From NCBI RefSeq assembly GCF_003403075.1, contig NZ_CP031557.1, forward strand, positions 558,001 to 622,000: a stretch of 64,000 bases of DNA, in the 5' to 3' direction. This document shows, in pieces, positions 42,021 through 51,104 of this stretch; position 1 is the stretch's first letter, and each line of letters starts with the position of its first letter. A program made the translations under genes and the position numbers. Source of the DNA: Flavobacterium psychrotrophum (lineage in GTDB: Bacteria; Bacteroidota; Bacteroidia; Flavobacteriales; Flavobacteriaceae). A model generated the notes under the pieces. That model did not search any database and was not told the origin of the DNA. It worked only from the letters and a program-made list of their open reading frames with translations.

Positions 42021-43100
42021 TTATTTTAAGTGTACGTCTACCTCTACGTTCATACCCGGGCGCAGTAGTTGTACTTTTTCTTTGTCGTTGTTGTTCGTAA
42101 GGGATATTTTTACAGGAAGCCTTTGTATTGTTTTTACAAAGTTACCGGTAGCATTATCCGGAGGCAATAAAGAGAAACGTGCGCCGGTAGCAGGAGAGAA
42201 AGACGTAAGTTCGCCTTCAAACTCTACACCAGGATAAGCATCAGCCTCGATGGTTACTTTTTGGCCTGCTTTCATTTTTGTGATCTGCGTTTCTTTAAAG
42301 TTAGCTACAACCCATGCAGCCTCGTTGTTGATTATGTAGAACAATGCCTGGCCCGGTTGTACCAGCTGGCCCGGCTGAATATCTATAGTAGAAACCTGTC
42401 CGTCTACAGCAGCAGTTACTACAGTATAGCTAAGGTTAAGCTCGGCAGCCCTAAGGGTAGCTTTAGCTTTTTCAATGTTAGCTTCTGCTACTTTAGTTTG
42501 CGATGCAGATACATTGCTGCGGCTTATGCTGGCATTACGCTGGCTTTTGCTTGCGGCTTCTGCCTGTTGTAAAACCCTTAGGTTAGCATCAGCCTCCTGT
42601 TTGGTGGCCTGTGCCTGCTCAAACTGTTGTTTTGTAATGCTTTTATTATTGTAAAGGTTCTGGTAACGCTCAAAGTCGTTATTAGCCCTCCATACGCGCA
42701 CCTTTGCAGCTTCAATGTTACCACGTGATGACGCAATGTTAGCATCGCTTACAGATACGTTTGCTGCAGCACCGCCTATATCGGCCTTAGCGGCCTCATA
42801 GCTGCTCTCTGCTGCCACAACAGCTGCTTTTGCTTCCTCTACCCTTACCACATAGTCTTTATCGTCTATAACAAAAAGCGTATCGCCTTTTTTAACGATG
42901 TCGTTATCTTTTACATTCACTTTTGTAATGTAGCCGGTAACACGTGGAATTATAGGGTTCATGTTTTTTTCTACCTGGGCATCATCCGTAGTTTCGTGGG
43001 CAAGGGAGTGCAGGTACTTATAGGTTCCGTAACCGCCCCCTACAACTACAAGGGCAACAAGTATGATTATAAACTTTTTATTTGTTTTCTTCTTTTCCAT
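42021..43100 (-). CDS. HlyD/EmrA-type membrane fusion protein
   Basis: A 359-residue periplasmic adaptor: N-terminal membrane anchor (KKFIIILVALVVVGGGYGTYKYL), lipoyl half-motif with YITKVNVKDNDIVKKGDTLF, a long coiled-coil hairpin of Ala-rich helices (about 95-220), the second lipoyl half GQVSTIDIQPGQLVQPGQALF and a beta barrel. It bridges the MFS pump to the TolC channel. It lies 4 bases upstream of the MFS gene. Confidence 0.92.
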   Translation of the reverse strand: MEKKKTNKKFIIILVALVVVGGGYGTYKYLHSLAHETTDDAQVEKNMNPIIPRVTGYITKVNVKDNDIVKKGDTLFVIDDKDYVVRVEEAKAAVVAAESSYEAAKADIGGAAANVSVSDANIASSRGNIEAAKVRVWRANNDFERYQNLYNNKSITKQQFEQAQATKQEADANLRVLQQAEAASKSQRNASISRSNVSASQTKVAEANIEKAKATLRAAELNLSYTVVTAAVDGQVSTIDIQPGQLVQPGQALFYIINNEAAWVVANFKETQITKMKAGQKVTIEADAYPGVEFEGELTSFSPATGARFSLLPPDNATGNFVKTIQRLPVKISLTNNNDKEKVQLLRPGMNVEVDVHLK

Positions 43101-43112
43101 GATTAGAAAAAA

Positions 43113-44468
43113 TTATTTGTTTTGAGTAAGATTAAATGAATTGGTCAATTTTCCTGAAGCATTCAGCAGGTCATAAAAACGCTGGGTAATGTCTGCCTTG
43201 CTAAAGGTTTGGTCTAACCTTGTTTGTAGCTGCTGCACATCGGCCTCAAGCAGGTCGTTAGTATCTACAAGGCCGTTATCGTACTTGTCTTTTACTATGC
43301 GGTAGTTTTCTTCTGCCTGCGTTACGGCCTCGGTATATACCTTGTTTTGTTTAATGGCCAGGTTATAGCTTTCAAGCGCATCCTTTACCTGCACTTTTAC
43401 CTGCTCTGTAGCAAGGTCCAGCTGCTGGTGTGTTTCGTTCCTGCGGCTTTCCGCAGCTTTAACTTTCTTGCTGTTCTTAAATATACCGGCAAGGTCATAC
43501 GATACGCCTATGCCTACATTGGCCGCGTTATATACCTCTACAAAATTTGGTACGTTAAGGTACACATATCCGGCAGAAAGTGACAGGGCAGGGTAGTAGT
43601 CTGCCTTAGCTATCTTAATGCTGCTTTCGGCTGCCTTCTCTGCAAACCTTAAAGCTTCAAGGTCATTGCGTTGTGCTACGGCTTCACCTTCTGTAATGGC
43701 AGGCTGTGCATTTTGGTTATTTTTAAAGTATGCGTCGTTTACCGCTATCTGCGTGCCTTCAGGCAGGTGCAGCAGGGTAGCCAGCTGATAGTTTATGGTA
43801 ACTACATTCTTTTTAGCATTTTCAAGGCTAAGCTGAATGTTGCTTGCCTGAAGTTGCGACTTCAATAAGTCGTTACGGGCAAGGAGGCCATTTTGCTCCA
43901 TAGCGGTAAAATCTTTTACCCTCTGGTTAGCACTCTTAAGGTTTTCCTCAATAAGCGATACAGACTGTTGTGCTTTATACAGGTTAGTATACAGCGCAAT
44001 TGTTTGTAAGGCTACCTGCTCTTTAGTATTGGCAGCATTAAAGGTTTCAGCCTTATAAGCATTTTCGCTTGCTGCAATACTGTTTCTTATCTTACCTCCG
44101 GCAAATAACGGTACGCTTGCGTTGGCAAGGCCAAACATGGCGCTGTTTACTTTTGGTGTAGATGAGGCTGTGCTGCCGGAATCTCCTCCGGATGTGTCGC
44201 CACTACTGGTACTCTTGAGGTTGATGGTAGGGTCTGTAACTCGCAAATACTGTCCTGAAAGCTTAAATGATGGGTAAGCTTCGTTCTTGGTATTGGCCAG
44301 TTCCAGTTTAGAGGTTTCTACCCTGGTGTCTGCCAGGCTGGCCTCGGTACTTTGTGTAACCGCCATGTTTACGGCTTCATCCAGCGAAAGCTGTTTCTTT
44401 TCCTGGGCATGCAGTGCCGCGCCAGAGAAAAGCAGAAGCCCTATAGGCAGGATCTGATTAATTTTCAT
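43113..44468 (-). CDS. TolC family outer-membrane efflux protein
   Basis: A 451-residue protein with a signal peptide (MKINQILPIGLLLFSGAALHAQ) and the duplicated outer-membrane-efflux repeat: long coiled coils such as LDEAVNMAVTQSTEASLADT and YRIVKDKYDNGLVDTNDLLEADVQ. A Ser/Gly-rich loop (about 88-103) is probably surface exposed. The gene overlaps the 3' end of the tetR gene by 11 bases, so expression is tied to the repressor's own transcript. Confidence 0.92.
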   Translation of the reverse strand: MKINQILPIGLLLFSGAALHAQEKKQLSLDEAVNMAVTQSTEASLADTRVETSKLELANTKNEAYPSFKLSGQYLRVTDPTINLKSTSSGDTSGGDSGSTASSTPKVNSAMFGLANASVPLFAGGKIRNSIAASENAYKAETFNAANTKEQVALQTIALYTNLYKAQQSVSLIEENLKSANQRVKDFTAMEQNGLLARNDLLKSQLQASNIQLSLENAKKNVVTINYQLATLLHLPEGTQIAVNDAYFKNNQNAQPAITEGEAVAQRNDLEALRFAEKAAESSIKIAKADYYPALSLSAGYVYLNVPNFVEVYNAANVGIGVSYDLAGIFKNSKKVKAAESRRNETHQQLDLATEQVKVQVKDALESYNLAIKQNKVYTEAVTQAEENYRIVKDKYDNGLVDTNDLLEADVQQLQTRLDQTFSKADITQRFYDLLNASGKLTNSFNLTQNK

Positions 44469-45081
44469 GTGCTAAAAGCGCTTTAATTGTTTGTTTAATA
44501 TGATGTGTTAATTCATTCTCTACATAGCTTTCAAACTTTTCATCGGTATCCAGGTTCATCGTTTTTTCAAAATAAAACCTGTTTGTATGAAAGTGTGTAA
44601 GCGTTCCCAGTATGGTGGTAGGGATAAGGGTAATGTTAATGTTCTTTCTAAAAATTCCCTTGTCCTGTCCGTCTTCAATAATCTTGTTAAAGATCTCTGA
44701 GTTTTGTGCTTTGATCTCCATAAAAGAGTCCATGTTCAGGATCCTCTTTTTTGTTGAAAGTTCAAAGTGCATGATCTGGTACATGCATTTATTTTTATTG
44801 ATGCGCGATATGTAAAGATCAATAAGGCGGTCTACTTTTTCGGTAGGGGAGAGGTCTTCTCTTGATATGTTTTCAAGCTGCATCTTCATGCCCGATGTGC
44901 GATAGATGATGAGCGTTTCAAGTAGCTTTTCTTTCGACCCGAAATAGTAAGATATCATCGCGATATTCACATTGGCTTCCTTTGCAATGTTGCGTATGGA
45001 AGCACCATCAAAACCATCCTCTGCAAACAGCTTCTCTGCCACGTGCAGGATCTCGATTTGCTTATCATTAAAATCAGTCAT
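44458..45081 (-). CDS. TetR/AcrR family repressor of the efflux operon
   Basis: A 207-residue regulator with an N-terminal TetR helix-turn-helix (ILHVAEKLFAEDGFDGASIRNIAKEANVNIAMISYYFGSKEKLLE) and an all-helical ligand domain. The start at 45081 (MTDFNDKQ) is chosen because the 27-base upstream extension is atypical. It is the first gene of tetR-tolC-hlyD-mfs, and two identical palindromes at 45111-45143 lie just upstream, so autoregulation of the operon is very likely. Confidence 0.9.
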   Translation of the reverse strand: MTDFNDKQIEILHVAEKLFAEDGFDGASIRNIAKEANVNIAMISYYFGSKEKLLETLIIYRTSGMKMQLENISREDLSPTEKVDRLIDLYISRINKNKCMYQIMHFELSTKKRILNMDSFMEIKAQNSEIFNKIIEDGQDKGIFRKNINITLIPTTILGTLTHFHTNRFYFEKTMNLDTDEKFESYVENELTHHIKQTIKALLAHEN

Positions 45082-45110
45082 TGCGATGCTGTTTAAATTC
45101 GGGTACAAAG

Positions 45111-45143
45111 TTAAACACTTGTTTAAATTAAACGTTTGTTTAA
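45111..45143. promoter_or_regulatory. Two tandem TetR-type operators
   Basis: TTAAAC-ACTT-GTTTAA at 45111-45126 and TTAAAC-GTTT-GTTTAA at 45128-45143 are two perfect 16-bp dyads, one base apart (17-base period). They begin 30 bases upstream of the tetR ATG. A third half-site, GTTTAAA, lies at 45091-45097. Confidence 0.8.
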
Positions 45144-45467
45144 AGGTTGAGTTAACAGTTTATTAACAGAAAACGGTTGCGAAATCTATCATAGATATTT
45201 TCTATATTAAATGTTTATTATTCTGTATTCCAAATATATGTTTTAAGTTATATGAAGTTACTATTTATATAAATACAAAAACGAATAGCAACATTAAAAA
45301 TTTTAATATTGTGTTTTTTGATGAATGCATTTCGTCATTTTTATGCTGTTTTAGCTCAAATATTAATCTACTGATATGGTAGAGTATGTGAATTTTTTCC
45401 TTAATTTTGTTAGGCCTGATAGCAATTCCTCCCCTTTGCAGGGTAACAAATAGCTTCTTTTTTAATA
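45144..45467 (+). promoter_or_regulatory. Intergenic region upstream of cysE with a -7 element
   Basis: This 324-base AT-rich gap holds no gene. A -7 match TAATTTTG lies at 45402-45409, 58 bases before the cysE ATG; no TTG occurs at matching distance. I see no riboswitch pattern. Confidence 0.35.
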
Positions 45468-46283
45468 ATGAAACATCCTATATATACCGCCAACTACCTG
45501 AAATCCGGAGTCTTGCCCGATAAGCATGTTGTAGAGCAATGGATAGAAGGCCTCTTTGAATGGCTCTTTTGCATTGGCCCGCAGTTTGCAGACTATGCGT
45601 ACTTTCTGGATCAGGAAGAGCGGCTTACTGCTACCCTGAAACAACTACTTTTATTAGCCGATATTGAAGAAAATAATGTAGGCTATTATATCTCAGAGTT
45701 AAATGATAAGGCTATTTTAATTCATGAGGAACTTGAAGATGACCTCAAAGCCATTTTCAGGTTCGATCCTGCGGCTAAATCACGTTCTGAAGTACTGGTT
45801 TCCTACCCCGGTTTCTTTGCTATTTCTGTATATCGCATAGCGCATGAACTGTGGCAAATGAAGGTACCTTTACTACCCCGTATGCTGAGCGAATATGTGC
45901 ATGGAAAAACGGGAATTGACATCCATCCGGGAGCACAAATAGGGCAGCGTTTTTTTATAGATCACGGTACAGGAATTGTTGTTGGCGAGACCTCGATAAT
46001 AGGCAACGATGTGAAAATTTACCAGGGTGTAACGCTCGGTGCTTTGAGTGTAAGTAAGGCCGAAGCCGACAAAAAAAGGCACCCCACCATAGGCAGTGAT
46101 GTAACCATTTATGCCAACGCAACCATACTGGGCGGCGACACTTTTATAGGCCACGGAAGTGTGATTGGGGGCAACGTATGGATAACGCATTCTATACCCG
46201 ATAACTCTCTTGTATACCATAAAAGCGAGGTAAGTATACGCACTAAAGAGGTGTTTCCTGAGCCGCTAAATTTTGTAATTTAA
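45468..46283 (+). CDS. cysE: Serine O-acetyltransferase (EpsC type)
   Basis: The 271-residue enzyme makes O-acetylserine from serine and acetyl-CoA, the first step of cysteine synthesis. The N-terminal helical region is followed by the left-handed beta helix: [29 protein letters not shown] with the catalytic Asp-His, then [13 protein letters not shown] and hexapeptide coils [16 protein letters not shown]. The extended N-terminus (about 120 residues) is characteristic of the Bacteroidota form. It is followed after 21 bases by cysteine synthase. Confidence 0.92.
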   Translation: MKHPIYTANYLKSGVLPDKHVVEQWIEGLFEWLFCIGPQFADYAYFLDQEERLTATLKQLLLLADIEENNVGYYISELNDKAILIHEELEDDLKAIFRFDPAAKSRSEVLVSYPGFFAISVYRIAHELWQMKVPLLPRMLSEYVHGKTGIDIHPGAQIGQRFFIDHGTGIVVGETSIIGNDVKIYQGVTLGALSVSKAEADKKRHPTIGSDVTIYANATILGGDTFIGHGSVIGGNVWITHSIPDNSLVYHKSEVSIRTKEVFPEPLNFVI

Positions 46284-46304
46284 TAATCCAATTGAAATAA
46301 AAAT

Positions 46305-47213
46305 ATGAAAGCAGAAAGCATTTTACAAACTATAGGCAACACGCCGCACGTAAAACTGAACAAGTTATTCCCTAACCAAAATGTATGGGTAAAGCTGGAA
46401 CGCACCAACCCCGGCAACAGCATTAAAGACCGTATTGCACTCGCCATGATAGAGGATGCGGAGGCAAAAGGCCTGCTGAATAAAGACAGCGTTATAATAG
46501 AACCCACATCGGGCAATACAGGTATTGGCCTGGCGCTGGTAGCTGCCGTAAAAAGGTACCGGATTATACTGGTAATGCCGGAAAGTATGAGTGTGGAACG
46601 TCGCAAACTGATGTCTATATATGGTGCGGAATTTGAACTTACGCCCCGCGAAAAGGGTATGAAAGGTGCTATTGAAAAAGCTGCCGAACTTACTGCTGCC
46701 ACACCCAATGCGTGGTCGCCAAGCCAGTTTGATAATAGGGCAAACGTGGAGATCCATAAAAAAACTACCGCACAGGAAATCATTGCCGACTTTCCTGAAG
46801 GTGTCGACTACCTTATTACCGGCGTAGGTACAGGAGGGCATATAACGGGCGTAGGTGAGGTTTTAAAAGAAAAATGGCCCAGCCTTAAGGTTTATGCTGT
46901 AGAGCCGGAATTATCGCCTGTATTGAGTGGTGGTGCTCCGGGGCCGCACCCTATTCAGGGTATAGGCGCAGGTTTTGTGCCCTCTATTTACAACAGTAGT
47001 GTAATTGATGGCGTAATACAAGTTAGTAAAGACGAAGCTTTTGACTATGCACAACGAGCAGCAAAAGAAGAAGGTATACTGGGAGGAATATCGAGTGGTG
47101 CATCATTAGCAGCCGTAAATAAAAAGCTGGCAGAAATACCCGAAGGTGCTACCATTCTTACTTTTAACTACGATACAGGCGAAAGGTATCTTTCTGTAGA
47201 AGGACTTTTTTAA
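46305..47213 (+). CDS. cysK: Cysteine synthase (O-acetylserine sulfhydrylase)
   Basis: A 302-residue PLP enzyme that converts O-acetylserine and sulfide to cysteine. The PLP lysine lies in [12 protein letters not shown], the Asn loop is [13 protein letters not shown], and the phosphate-binding loop is [12 protein letters not shown]. It pairs functionally with cysE directly upstream. Whether it should be named cysK or cysM cannot be settled by eye. It ends at a perfect bidirectional terminator. Confidence 0.92.
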   Translation: MKAESILQTIGNTPHVKLNKLFPNQNVWVKLERTNPGNSIKDRIALAMIEDAEAKGLLNKDSVIIEPTSGNTGIGLALVAAVKRYRIILVMPESMSVERRKLMSIYGAEFELTPREKGMKGAIEKAAELTAATPNAWSPSQFDNRANVEIHKKTTAQEIIADFPEGVDYLITGVGTGGHITGVGEVLKEKWPSLKVYAVEPELSPVLSGGAPGPHPIQGIGAGFVPSIYNSSVIDGVIQVSKDEAFDYAQRAAKEEGILGGISSGASLAAVNKKLAEIPEGATILTFNYDTGERYLSVEGLF

Positions 47214-47280
47214 AAGGGTTTCAAAGTTACAGAATTTCAGAGTTTCAAAACCCTCTAGGGTATTTAGGGCTTGATATAAA

Positions 47281-47312
47281 AAATAAGGGCTGCCAATTGG
47301 CAGCCCTTATTT
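47281..47312. terminator. Bidirectional terminator
   Basis: AAATAAGGGCTGCC-AATT-GGCAGCCCTTATTT: perfect 14-bp arms between convergent cysK and the gene at 47316. The preceding 47217-47256 carries TTTCAAAGTT/GAGTTTCAAAACCC, related to the repeat at 13643. Confidence 0.85.
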
Positions 47313-47315
47313 TTT

Positions 47316-47777
47316 TCATTTGCTAATGCTCTCCTTTAAAGTATTAGTATCTGGATCTACGTAAAATTCTTTGCTCACATATTCAAAAGATTGTGCAACT
47401 TCAGTACGTAAAAACTTTTGTTCTCGTTTATCCCAAGCCTTTCCATTGAGATATTCTACCTGATCTGCTACAAACCAATATATCATTTCCTTGTAATCTA
47501 ACAATTTTGTAGGTATACGGCTTATTATTTCCTGATGTACTTCGTTCCAATCTCTACCGATATGACCTCTTAAAAACCGTACAAGTAGTCCGTAATTTAT
47601 TTTACCATTATAGAATTTACCACTTGATTTAATAGCTTCATGCGAAGGAAGTGTTTCTAAGTCGACGTTTTTAAATAAATGCCGCTCGTCGCTATAGTCA
47701 AAACTGCCTACATAGGCTCTTTTGCTTCCCGAAGTTTTCATGCGACTAATTAGCCATCGTTTATTGTCATTCCTCAT
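47316..47777 (-). CDS. Hypothetical protein
   Basis: A 153-residue, basic, probably cytosolic protein. Recognisable stretches are NYGLLVRFLRGHIGRDWNEVHQEIISRIP and MIYWFVADQVEYLNGKAWDK; the second resembles short domains in uncharacterised Bacteroidota proteins. No signal peptide, no known domain. It is about 27 bases upstream of the next gene in the leftward direction and could be independent. Confidence 0.6.
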   Translation of the reverse strand: MRNDNKRWLISRMKTSGSKRAYVGSFDYSDERHLFKNVDLETLPSHEAIKSSGKFYNGKINYGLLVRFLRGHIGRDWNEVHQEIISRIPTKLLDYKEMIYWFVADQVEYLNGKAWDKREQKFLRTEVAQSFEYVSKEFYVDPDTNTLKESISK

Positions 47778-47803
47778 TTCTAAGAATTAAATCAACAGAT
47801 AAC

Positions 47804-48856
47804 CTATTCCTTAATTCTTATTTCAAACATCTTATCCCACAGTTTGCCTGTTATAAAAAATGTCTTTGTTTTAGGGTTGTAGGCAATACCGTTAAGCACA
47901 TCCGTTTCCGGAGACTTGGTTATTTTGTTCAGCAGGTCTTTCATGTCCAGCATTCCCAGTACGCTGCCGGTTTCAGGGTCAACAACCACAATGGTGTTGG
48001 TCTGGTATACGTTTGCATAAATTTTACCGTCTACATATTCAAGCTCGTTCAGCTCTTTTGCCTTACGGCTTTCGGCATATACATTTACATACGATACCTC
48101 TTTAAGTGTTTCAGGATCCAGTTTGTATATCTTTTCAGAACCATCACTTTGGTACAGGTGTTTATCATCATGCGTAAGCCCCCAGCCCTGAATAGGTTTA
48201 AAGTACTGGAAATCCTTAATCTTGTTCAGGTTGCCGGCATTATATATAAAACCGGTGTTTTCTTTCCAGGTAAGCTGGTAGATCTTATCACCAAAAACAG
48301 TAACGCCTTCGCCAAAATATTTGCCGTCTATAGCTATCTGCTTGTATGCCTCGCCTGTTTTGTAATTGTTTTTGCGCAATACAGATTTGCCGTATTGTCC
48401 TGTACCCTCTACAAGCGTATCGTGGTAAAACTCCAGTCCCTGGGTGTATGAAGTAACATCATGCGGATAGGTATTTACAATTTCGTAGCTCAGTATTTTA
48501 GCCTTTGTACCGCTAATCACTTCTATCTGTCCGGTAGTCTCGGCATTTTCACCTTCATAATAAACCAGTGCCTTTATGGTCTGGTAGCCCAGTTTAGTGT
48601 CTTTAAGAGCAGCAGTAAGCTTTTCAGCGCCTTTTGCCGTACCCACTTTCTTATCATTAAGATAATATACAACAGAGTCTATTTGCTTTTTTTCGACGTT
48701 TACCACACCTAGCGGAACGCTTTCATCGGGCTTATACTGGCCTTTTATACCATCAAAATCTATGGCAAATAAATTATTTTTAGTTTCGTTATCGTCTTTG
48801 CAAGCGGTTAGTGTGGTTGCCAAAACTATGGCAGCTAACAGGTTATGTGTTTTCAT
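47804..48856 (-). CDS. Glutamine cyclotransferase (five-bladed propeller) lipoprotein
   Basis: The 350-residue protein begins with a lipoprotein signal (MKTHNLLAAIVLATTLTACKDD). It contains an N-terminal beta domain, then the bacterial glutaminyl-peptide cyclotransferase fold: YPHDVTSYTQGLEFYHDTLVEGTGQYG, VTVFGDKIYQLTWKE, GWGLTHDDKHLYQSDGSEKIY, ELEYVDGKIYANVYQT, VLNGIAYNPKTKTFFITGKLW. It should form N-terminal pyroglutamate on exported proteins; in flavobacteria many Sec-exported proteins start with Gln. The frame extends upstream to 49060 but would run through the SRP RNA gene, so 48856 is used. Confidence 0.9.
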   Translation of the reverse strand: MKTHNLLAAIVLATTLTACKDDNETKNNLFAIDFDGIKGQYKPDESVPLGVVNVEKKQIDSVVYYLNDKKVGTAKGAEKLTAALKDTKLGYQTIKALVYYEGENAETTGQIEVISGTKAKILSYEIVNTYPHDVTSYTQGLEFYHDTLVEGTGQYGKSVLRKNNYKTGEAYKQIAIDGKYFGEGVTVFGDKIYQLTWKENTGFIYNAGNLNKIKDFQYFKPIQGWGLTHDDKHLYQSDGSEKIYKLDPETLKEVSYVNVYAESRKAKELNELEYVDGKIYANVYQTNTIVVVDPETGSVLGMLDMKDLLNKITKSPETDVLNGIAYNPKTKTFFITGKLWDKMFEIRIKE

Positions 48857-48911
48857 TGATGTTAAAAATAGTAAAGCAATATACAACGGTATTTTATATT
48901 GGCAATAGGGC

Positions 48912-48941
48912 TTGCAAAAATTCAAAATGGTTGTATATTTG
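48912..48941 (+). promoter_or_regulatory. Promoter of the SRP RNA gene
   Basis: TTG (48912-48914), 19-base spacer, TATATTTG (48934-48941): a full Bacteroidota consensus, ending 4 bases before the predicted 5' end of the RNA. Confidence 0.85.
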
Positions 48942-48945
48942 CAGC

Positions 48946-49038
48946 GGCAAGTCCTACACGACCAGCTCCTGCAGACTCCTCCAGGGTGGGAACACAGCAA
49001 AGGTATGTGGTTGAGCGGTGCGATGTAGGTCGCTTGCC
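48946..49038 (+). ncRNA. ffs: Signal recognition particle RNA, small bacterial type
   Basis: A 93-base RNA whose ends pair (GGCAAG at 48946-48951 with CTTGCC at 49033-49038, extended by CCTACA with TGTAGG). The apical part contains CAGGGTGGGAACACAGCAAAG, corresponding to the conserved 4.5S domain IV that binds Ffh. It is followed directly by a T-rich terminator tail. The RNA guides ribosomes with nascent signal sequences to the membrane. It sits in the divergent gap between the cyclotransferase and SDR genes. Confidence 0.9.
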
Positions 49039-49171
49039 ATTTTTTTCTTCTTTTAGTCAAGGTCTCCGTCAGGGGATTTTTTTGTTTTCGGCCTATACCT
49101 TTGGTCAGACATTTCAGGAAATTAGGCAGTTTCAGGGTAAACCACTAATTTCGCATTTCATATCACAACAA

Positions 49172-49975
49172 ATGAGCAAAGTAATTTTTATAACCGGCGG
49201 TTCGTCGGGCATTGGTAAATCAATAGGCGAATTTTTGCAGGATAAAGGCTATACCGTTTTTGGCACCAGCCGAAACCCGGAGAAGATAAAAGATTCTAAA
49301 TTCCCACTGGTAGCTATGGATGTGCGCAGTGCCGAGAGCATTAGCATGGCCGTGGCGCAGGTTATTGCAAAAGCAGGCACTATAGATGTACTGGTAAACA
49401 ATGCGGGTGTAGGTATTACCGGCCCGGTTGAAGAAATTCCCACAGCAGAAATGCGTAACCATTTTGAGGTAAACTTCTTTGGCCCTATTGAGGTTATGAA
49501 GGCAGTATTACCACAAATGCGTATTCAAAAAAGCGGACTAATTATAAATATTACCAGTATTGCGGGCTATATGGGGTTACCTTACAGGGGCATTTATTCT
49601 GCTGCCAAAGGGGCTTTGGAGTTAGTTACCGAGGCATTACGCATGGAGGTTAAAGGTCACGGTATTACTATAACCAGTGCAGCACCCGGCGATTTTGCGA
49701 CCAATATTGCTTCGGGGCGTTATCATGCTCCGGTAATTACAGGATCTCCTTATGAGGTGCCTTATGGCAATACTCTAAAAGAACTTAATGAGCACGTAGA
49801 CGGCGGTAGCAACCCGCTGGAAATGGCTGAGGCCGTGTATGCCATAATGAAAACCCCTAACCCTAATGTACACTACAAAGTAGGCGTTTTTATGCAAAAA
49901 TTCTCGATAGTGCTTAAAAGGGTACTGCCGGACAAAATGTATGAAAAAATGCTTATGAACCATTATAAATTGTAA
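49172..49975 (+). CDS. Short-chain dehydrogenase/reductase
   Basis: A 267-residue classical SDR: TGGSSGIGKSIG at the NAD(P)-binding loop, VNNAGVG, catalytic Ser in NITSIAGYMG, and YSAAKGALE with the Tyr-x-x-x-Lys pair. The basic residue after the first strand (TSRNPEK) suggests NADP(H). The substrate is unknown. The frame is open back to 48899 but that would cover the SRP RNA; MSKVIFITGG at 49172 is the natural start. A weak hairpin with a T7 run at 49066-49083 could be a second terminator of ffs. Confidence 0.9.
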   Translation: MSKVIFITGGSSGIGKSIGEFLQDKGYTVFGTSRNPEKIKDSKFPLVAMDVRSAESISMAVAQVIAKAGTIDVLVNNAGVGITGPVEEIPTAEMRNHFEVNFFGPIEVMKAVLPQMRIQKSGLIINITSIAGYMGLPYRGIYSAAKGALELVTEALRMEVKGHGITITSAAPGDFATNIASGRYHAPVITGSPYEVPYGNTLKELNEHVDGGSNPLEMAEAVYAIMKTPNPNVHYKVGVFMQKFSIVLKRVLPDKMYEKMLMNHYKL

Positions 49976-50010
49976 TTTCACACTGAATATTCAAACATAA
50001 ATAATACGAC

Positions 50011-50667
50011 ATGAAATTTTTTATTGATACAGCAAACCTTGCACAGATTAAAGAAGCACAGGAACTTGGCGTTTTAGATGGCGTAACTACAAACCCGTCG
50101 CTTATGGCAAAAGAAGGCATTAGCGGTAAAGACAATATACTTAAGCATTACGTAGACATTTGCGAACTTGTGGATGGTGATGTAAGCGCCGAAGTTATTG
50201 CGCTTGACTTTGAGGGTATGGTACGCGAAGGCGAAGAACTGGCCGAACTTCATGAGCAGATCGTAGTAAAGCTTCCACTTACAAAAGAGGGTATTAAAGC
50301 GTGTAAATATTTTTCTGACAGGGGTATCAAAACCAATGTAACTCTTGTGTTCTCTGCCGGACAGGCACTACTTGCTGCTAAGGCAGGTGCTACTTATGTA
50401 TCGCCATTTATAGGCCGTCTTGACGATATTTCTACAGACGGACTTAACCTTATCGAAGAGATTCGTGAAATCTATGACAACTATGGTTACGAAACTGAGA
50501 TACTTGCTGCCTCTGTACGCCACACCATGCACATTGTAAACTGTGCTAAAATAGGTGCAGATGTTATTACTGGCCCGCTTAGCGCCATTGCCGGACTGCT
50601 TAAGCACCCGCTTACAGATCTTGGACTTGCGCAGTTTCTTGCGGATTATGCTAAAGGAAACCAGTAA
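50011..50667 (+). CDS. fsa: Fructose-6-phosphate aldolase / transaldolase, TalC type
   Basis: A 218-residue class I aldolase: [46 protein letters not shown] with the Schiff-base-region lysine, SPFIGRLDD and [12 protein letters not shown]. Length and motifs match the small FSA/TalC subfamily. In genomes lacking a long transaldolase these proteins act in the pentose phosphate pathway; which activity applies here is not decidable. It ends at a strong terminator. Confidence 0.9.
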   Translation: MKFFIDTANLAQIKEAQELGVLDGVTTNPSLMAKEGISGKDNILKHYVDICELVDGDVSAEVIALDFEGMVREGEELAELHEQIVVKLPLTKEGIKACKYFSDRGIKTNVTLVFSAGQALLAAKAGATYVSPFIGRLDDISTDGLNLIEEIREIYDNYGYETEILAASVRHTMHIVNCAKIGADVITGPLSAIAGLLKHPLTDLGLAQFLADYAKGNQ

Positions 50668-50688
50668 TTACTGAACAGTATATATTTA

Positions 50689-50719
50689 AAATGGCATCCG
50701 TTTCCGGATGCCATTTTTT
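50689..50719 (+). terminator. Terminator of the aldolase gene
   Basis: AAATGGCATCCG (50689-50700) pairs with CGGATGCCATTT (50705-50716), with seven T in the tail. Confidence 0.9.
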
Positions 50720-51035
50720 TATCTGGTTGAGTGAAATTCCTCCTTTGGGGCTATCTTGAGGACACATCTTTTTAGTCCGTTCCCCAGCCCTCCGCAAAGA
50801 GGAACGAGTAGTTACATTCAGATATCTTGGCAACGATTTAAGTTCATTTTATGACTAATTGTTGCGTACTGTACCCGTTCTCGGCTCCCCTCTCCTTCGG
50901 AGAGGGGTTGGGGGTGAGGCCTATAGGTGGCTCTGTGTCCTTCCGCCAAGGGCGGCTTACCTTGTGCTCTCCGTGTTTTAACCTTTGTGCCCTCCGTGGT
51001 AAAATTTGGAGTAAATTCAAATACAAAATAAACTT
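50720..51035. repeat. Gene-free stretch built of interspersed repeats
   Basis: No coding frame is convincing. CCCCTCTCC-TTC-GGAGAGGGG at 50887-50907 is a perfect hairpin in a GGGGTTGGGGGTGAGG context, similar to the repeat near 5525. At 50970-51003 the text TTTTAACCTTTGTGCCCTCC and GTGGTAAAA belongs to the CACAAAG family seen at 32384 and 33060. The left part (50735-50815) holds CCTCCTTTGGGG and CCCCAGCCCTCCGCAAAGAGG fragments of the C-rich family. Confidence 0.55.
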
Positions 51036-51038
51036 AAA

Positions 51039-51060
51039 AAGCTGCCCTTTCAGGCAGCTT
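51039..51060. terminator. Terminator at the end of the polysaccharide utilization locus
   Basis: AAGCTGCC (51039-51046) and GGCAGCTT (51053-51060), flanked by A and T-rich runs; on the minus strand it follows the last locus gene by 45 bases. Confidence 0.7.
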
Positions 51061-51104
51061 CAAAAACTCAAAAAAAACTAACGCATTGTATGTCTTGTAA
51101 ACAA

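Noticed and set aside
48857..49060. N-terminal extension of the glutamine cyclotransferase frame upstream of 48856
   Set aside because: It runs antisense through the SRP RNA gene and its promoter; the lipoprotein signal starting at 48856 is complete.
48899..49171. N-terminal extension of the SDR frame
   Set aside because: It overlaps the SRP RNA gene; the Rossmann start MSKVIFITGG at 49172 is the natural N-terminus.
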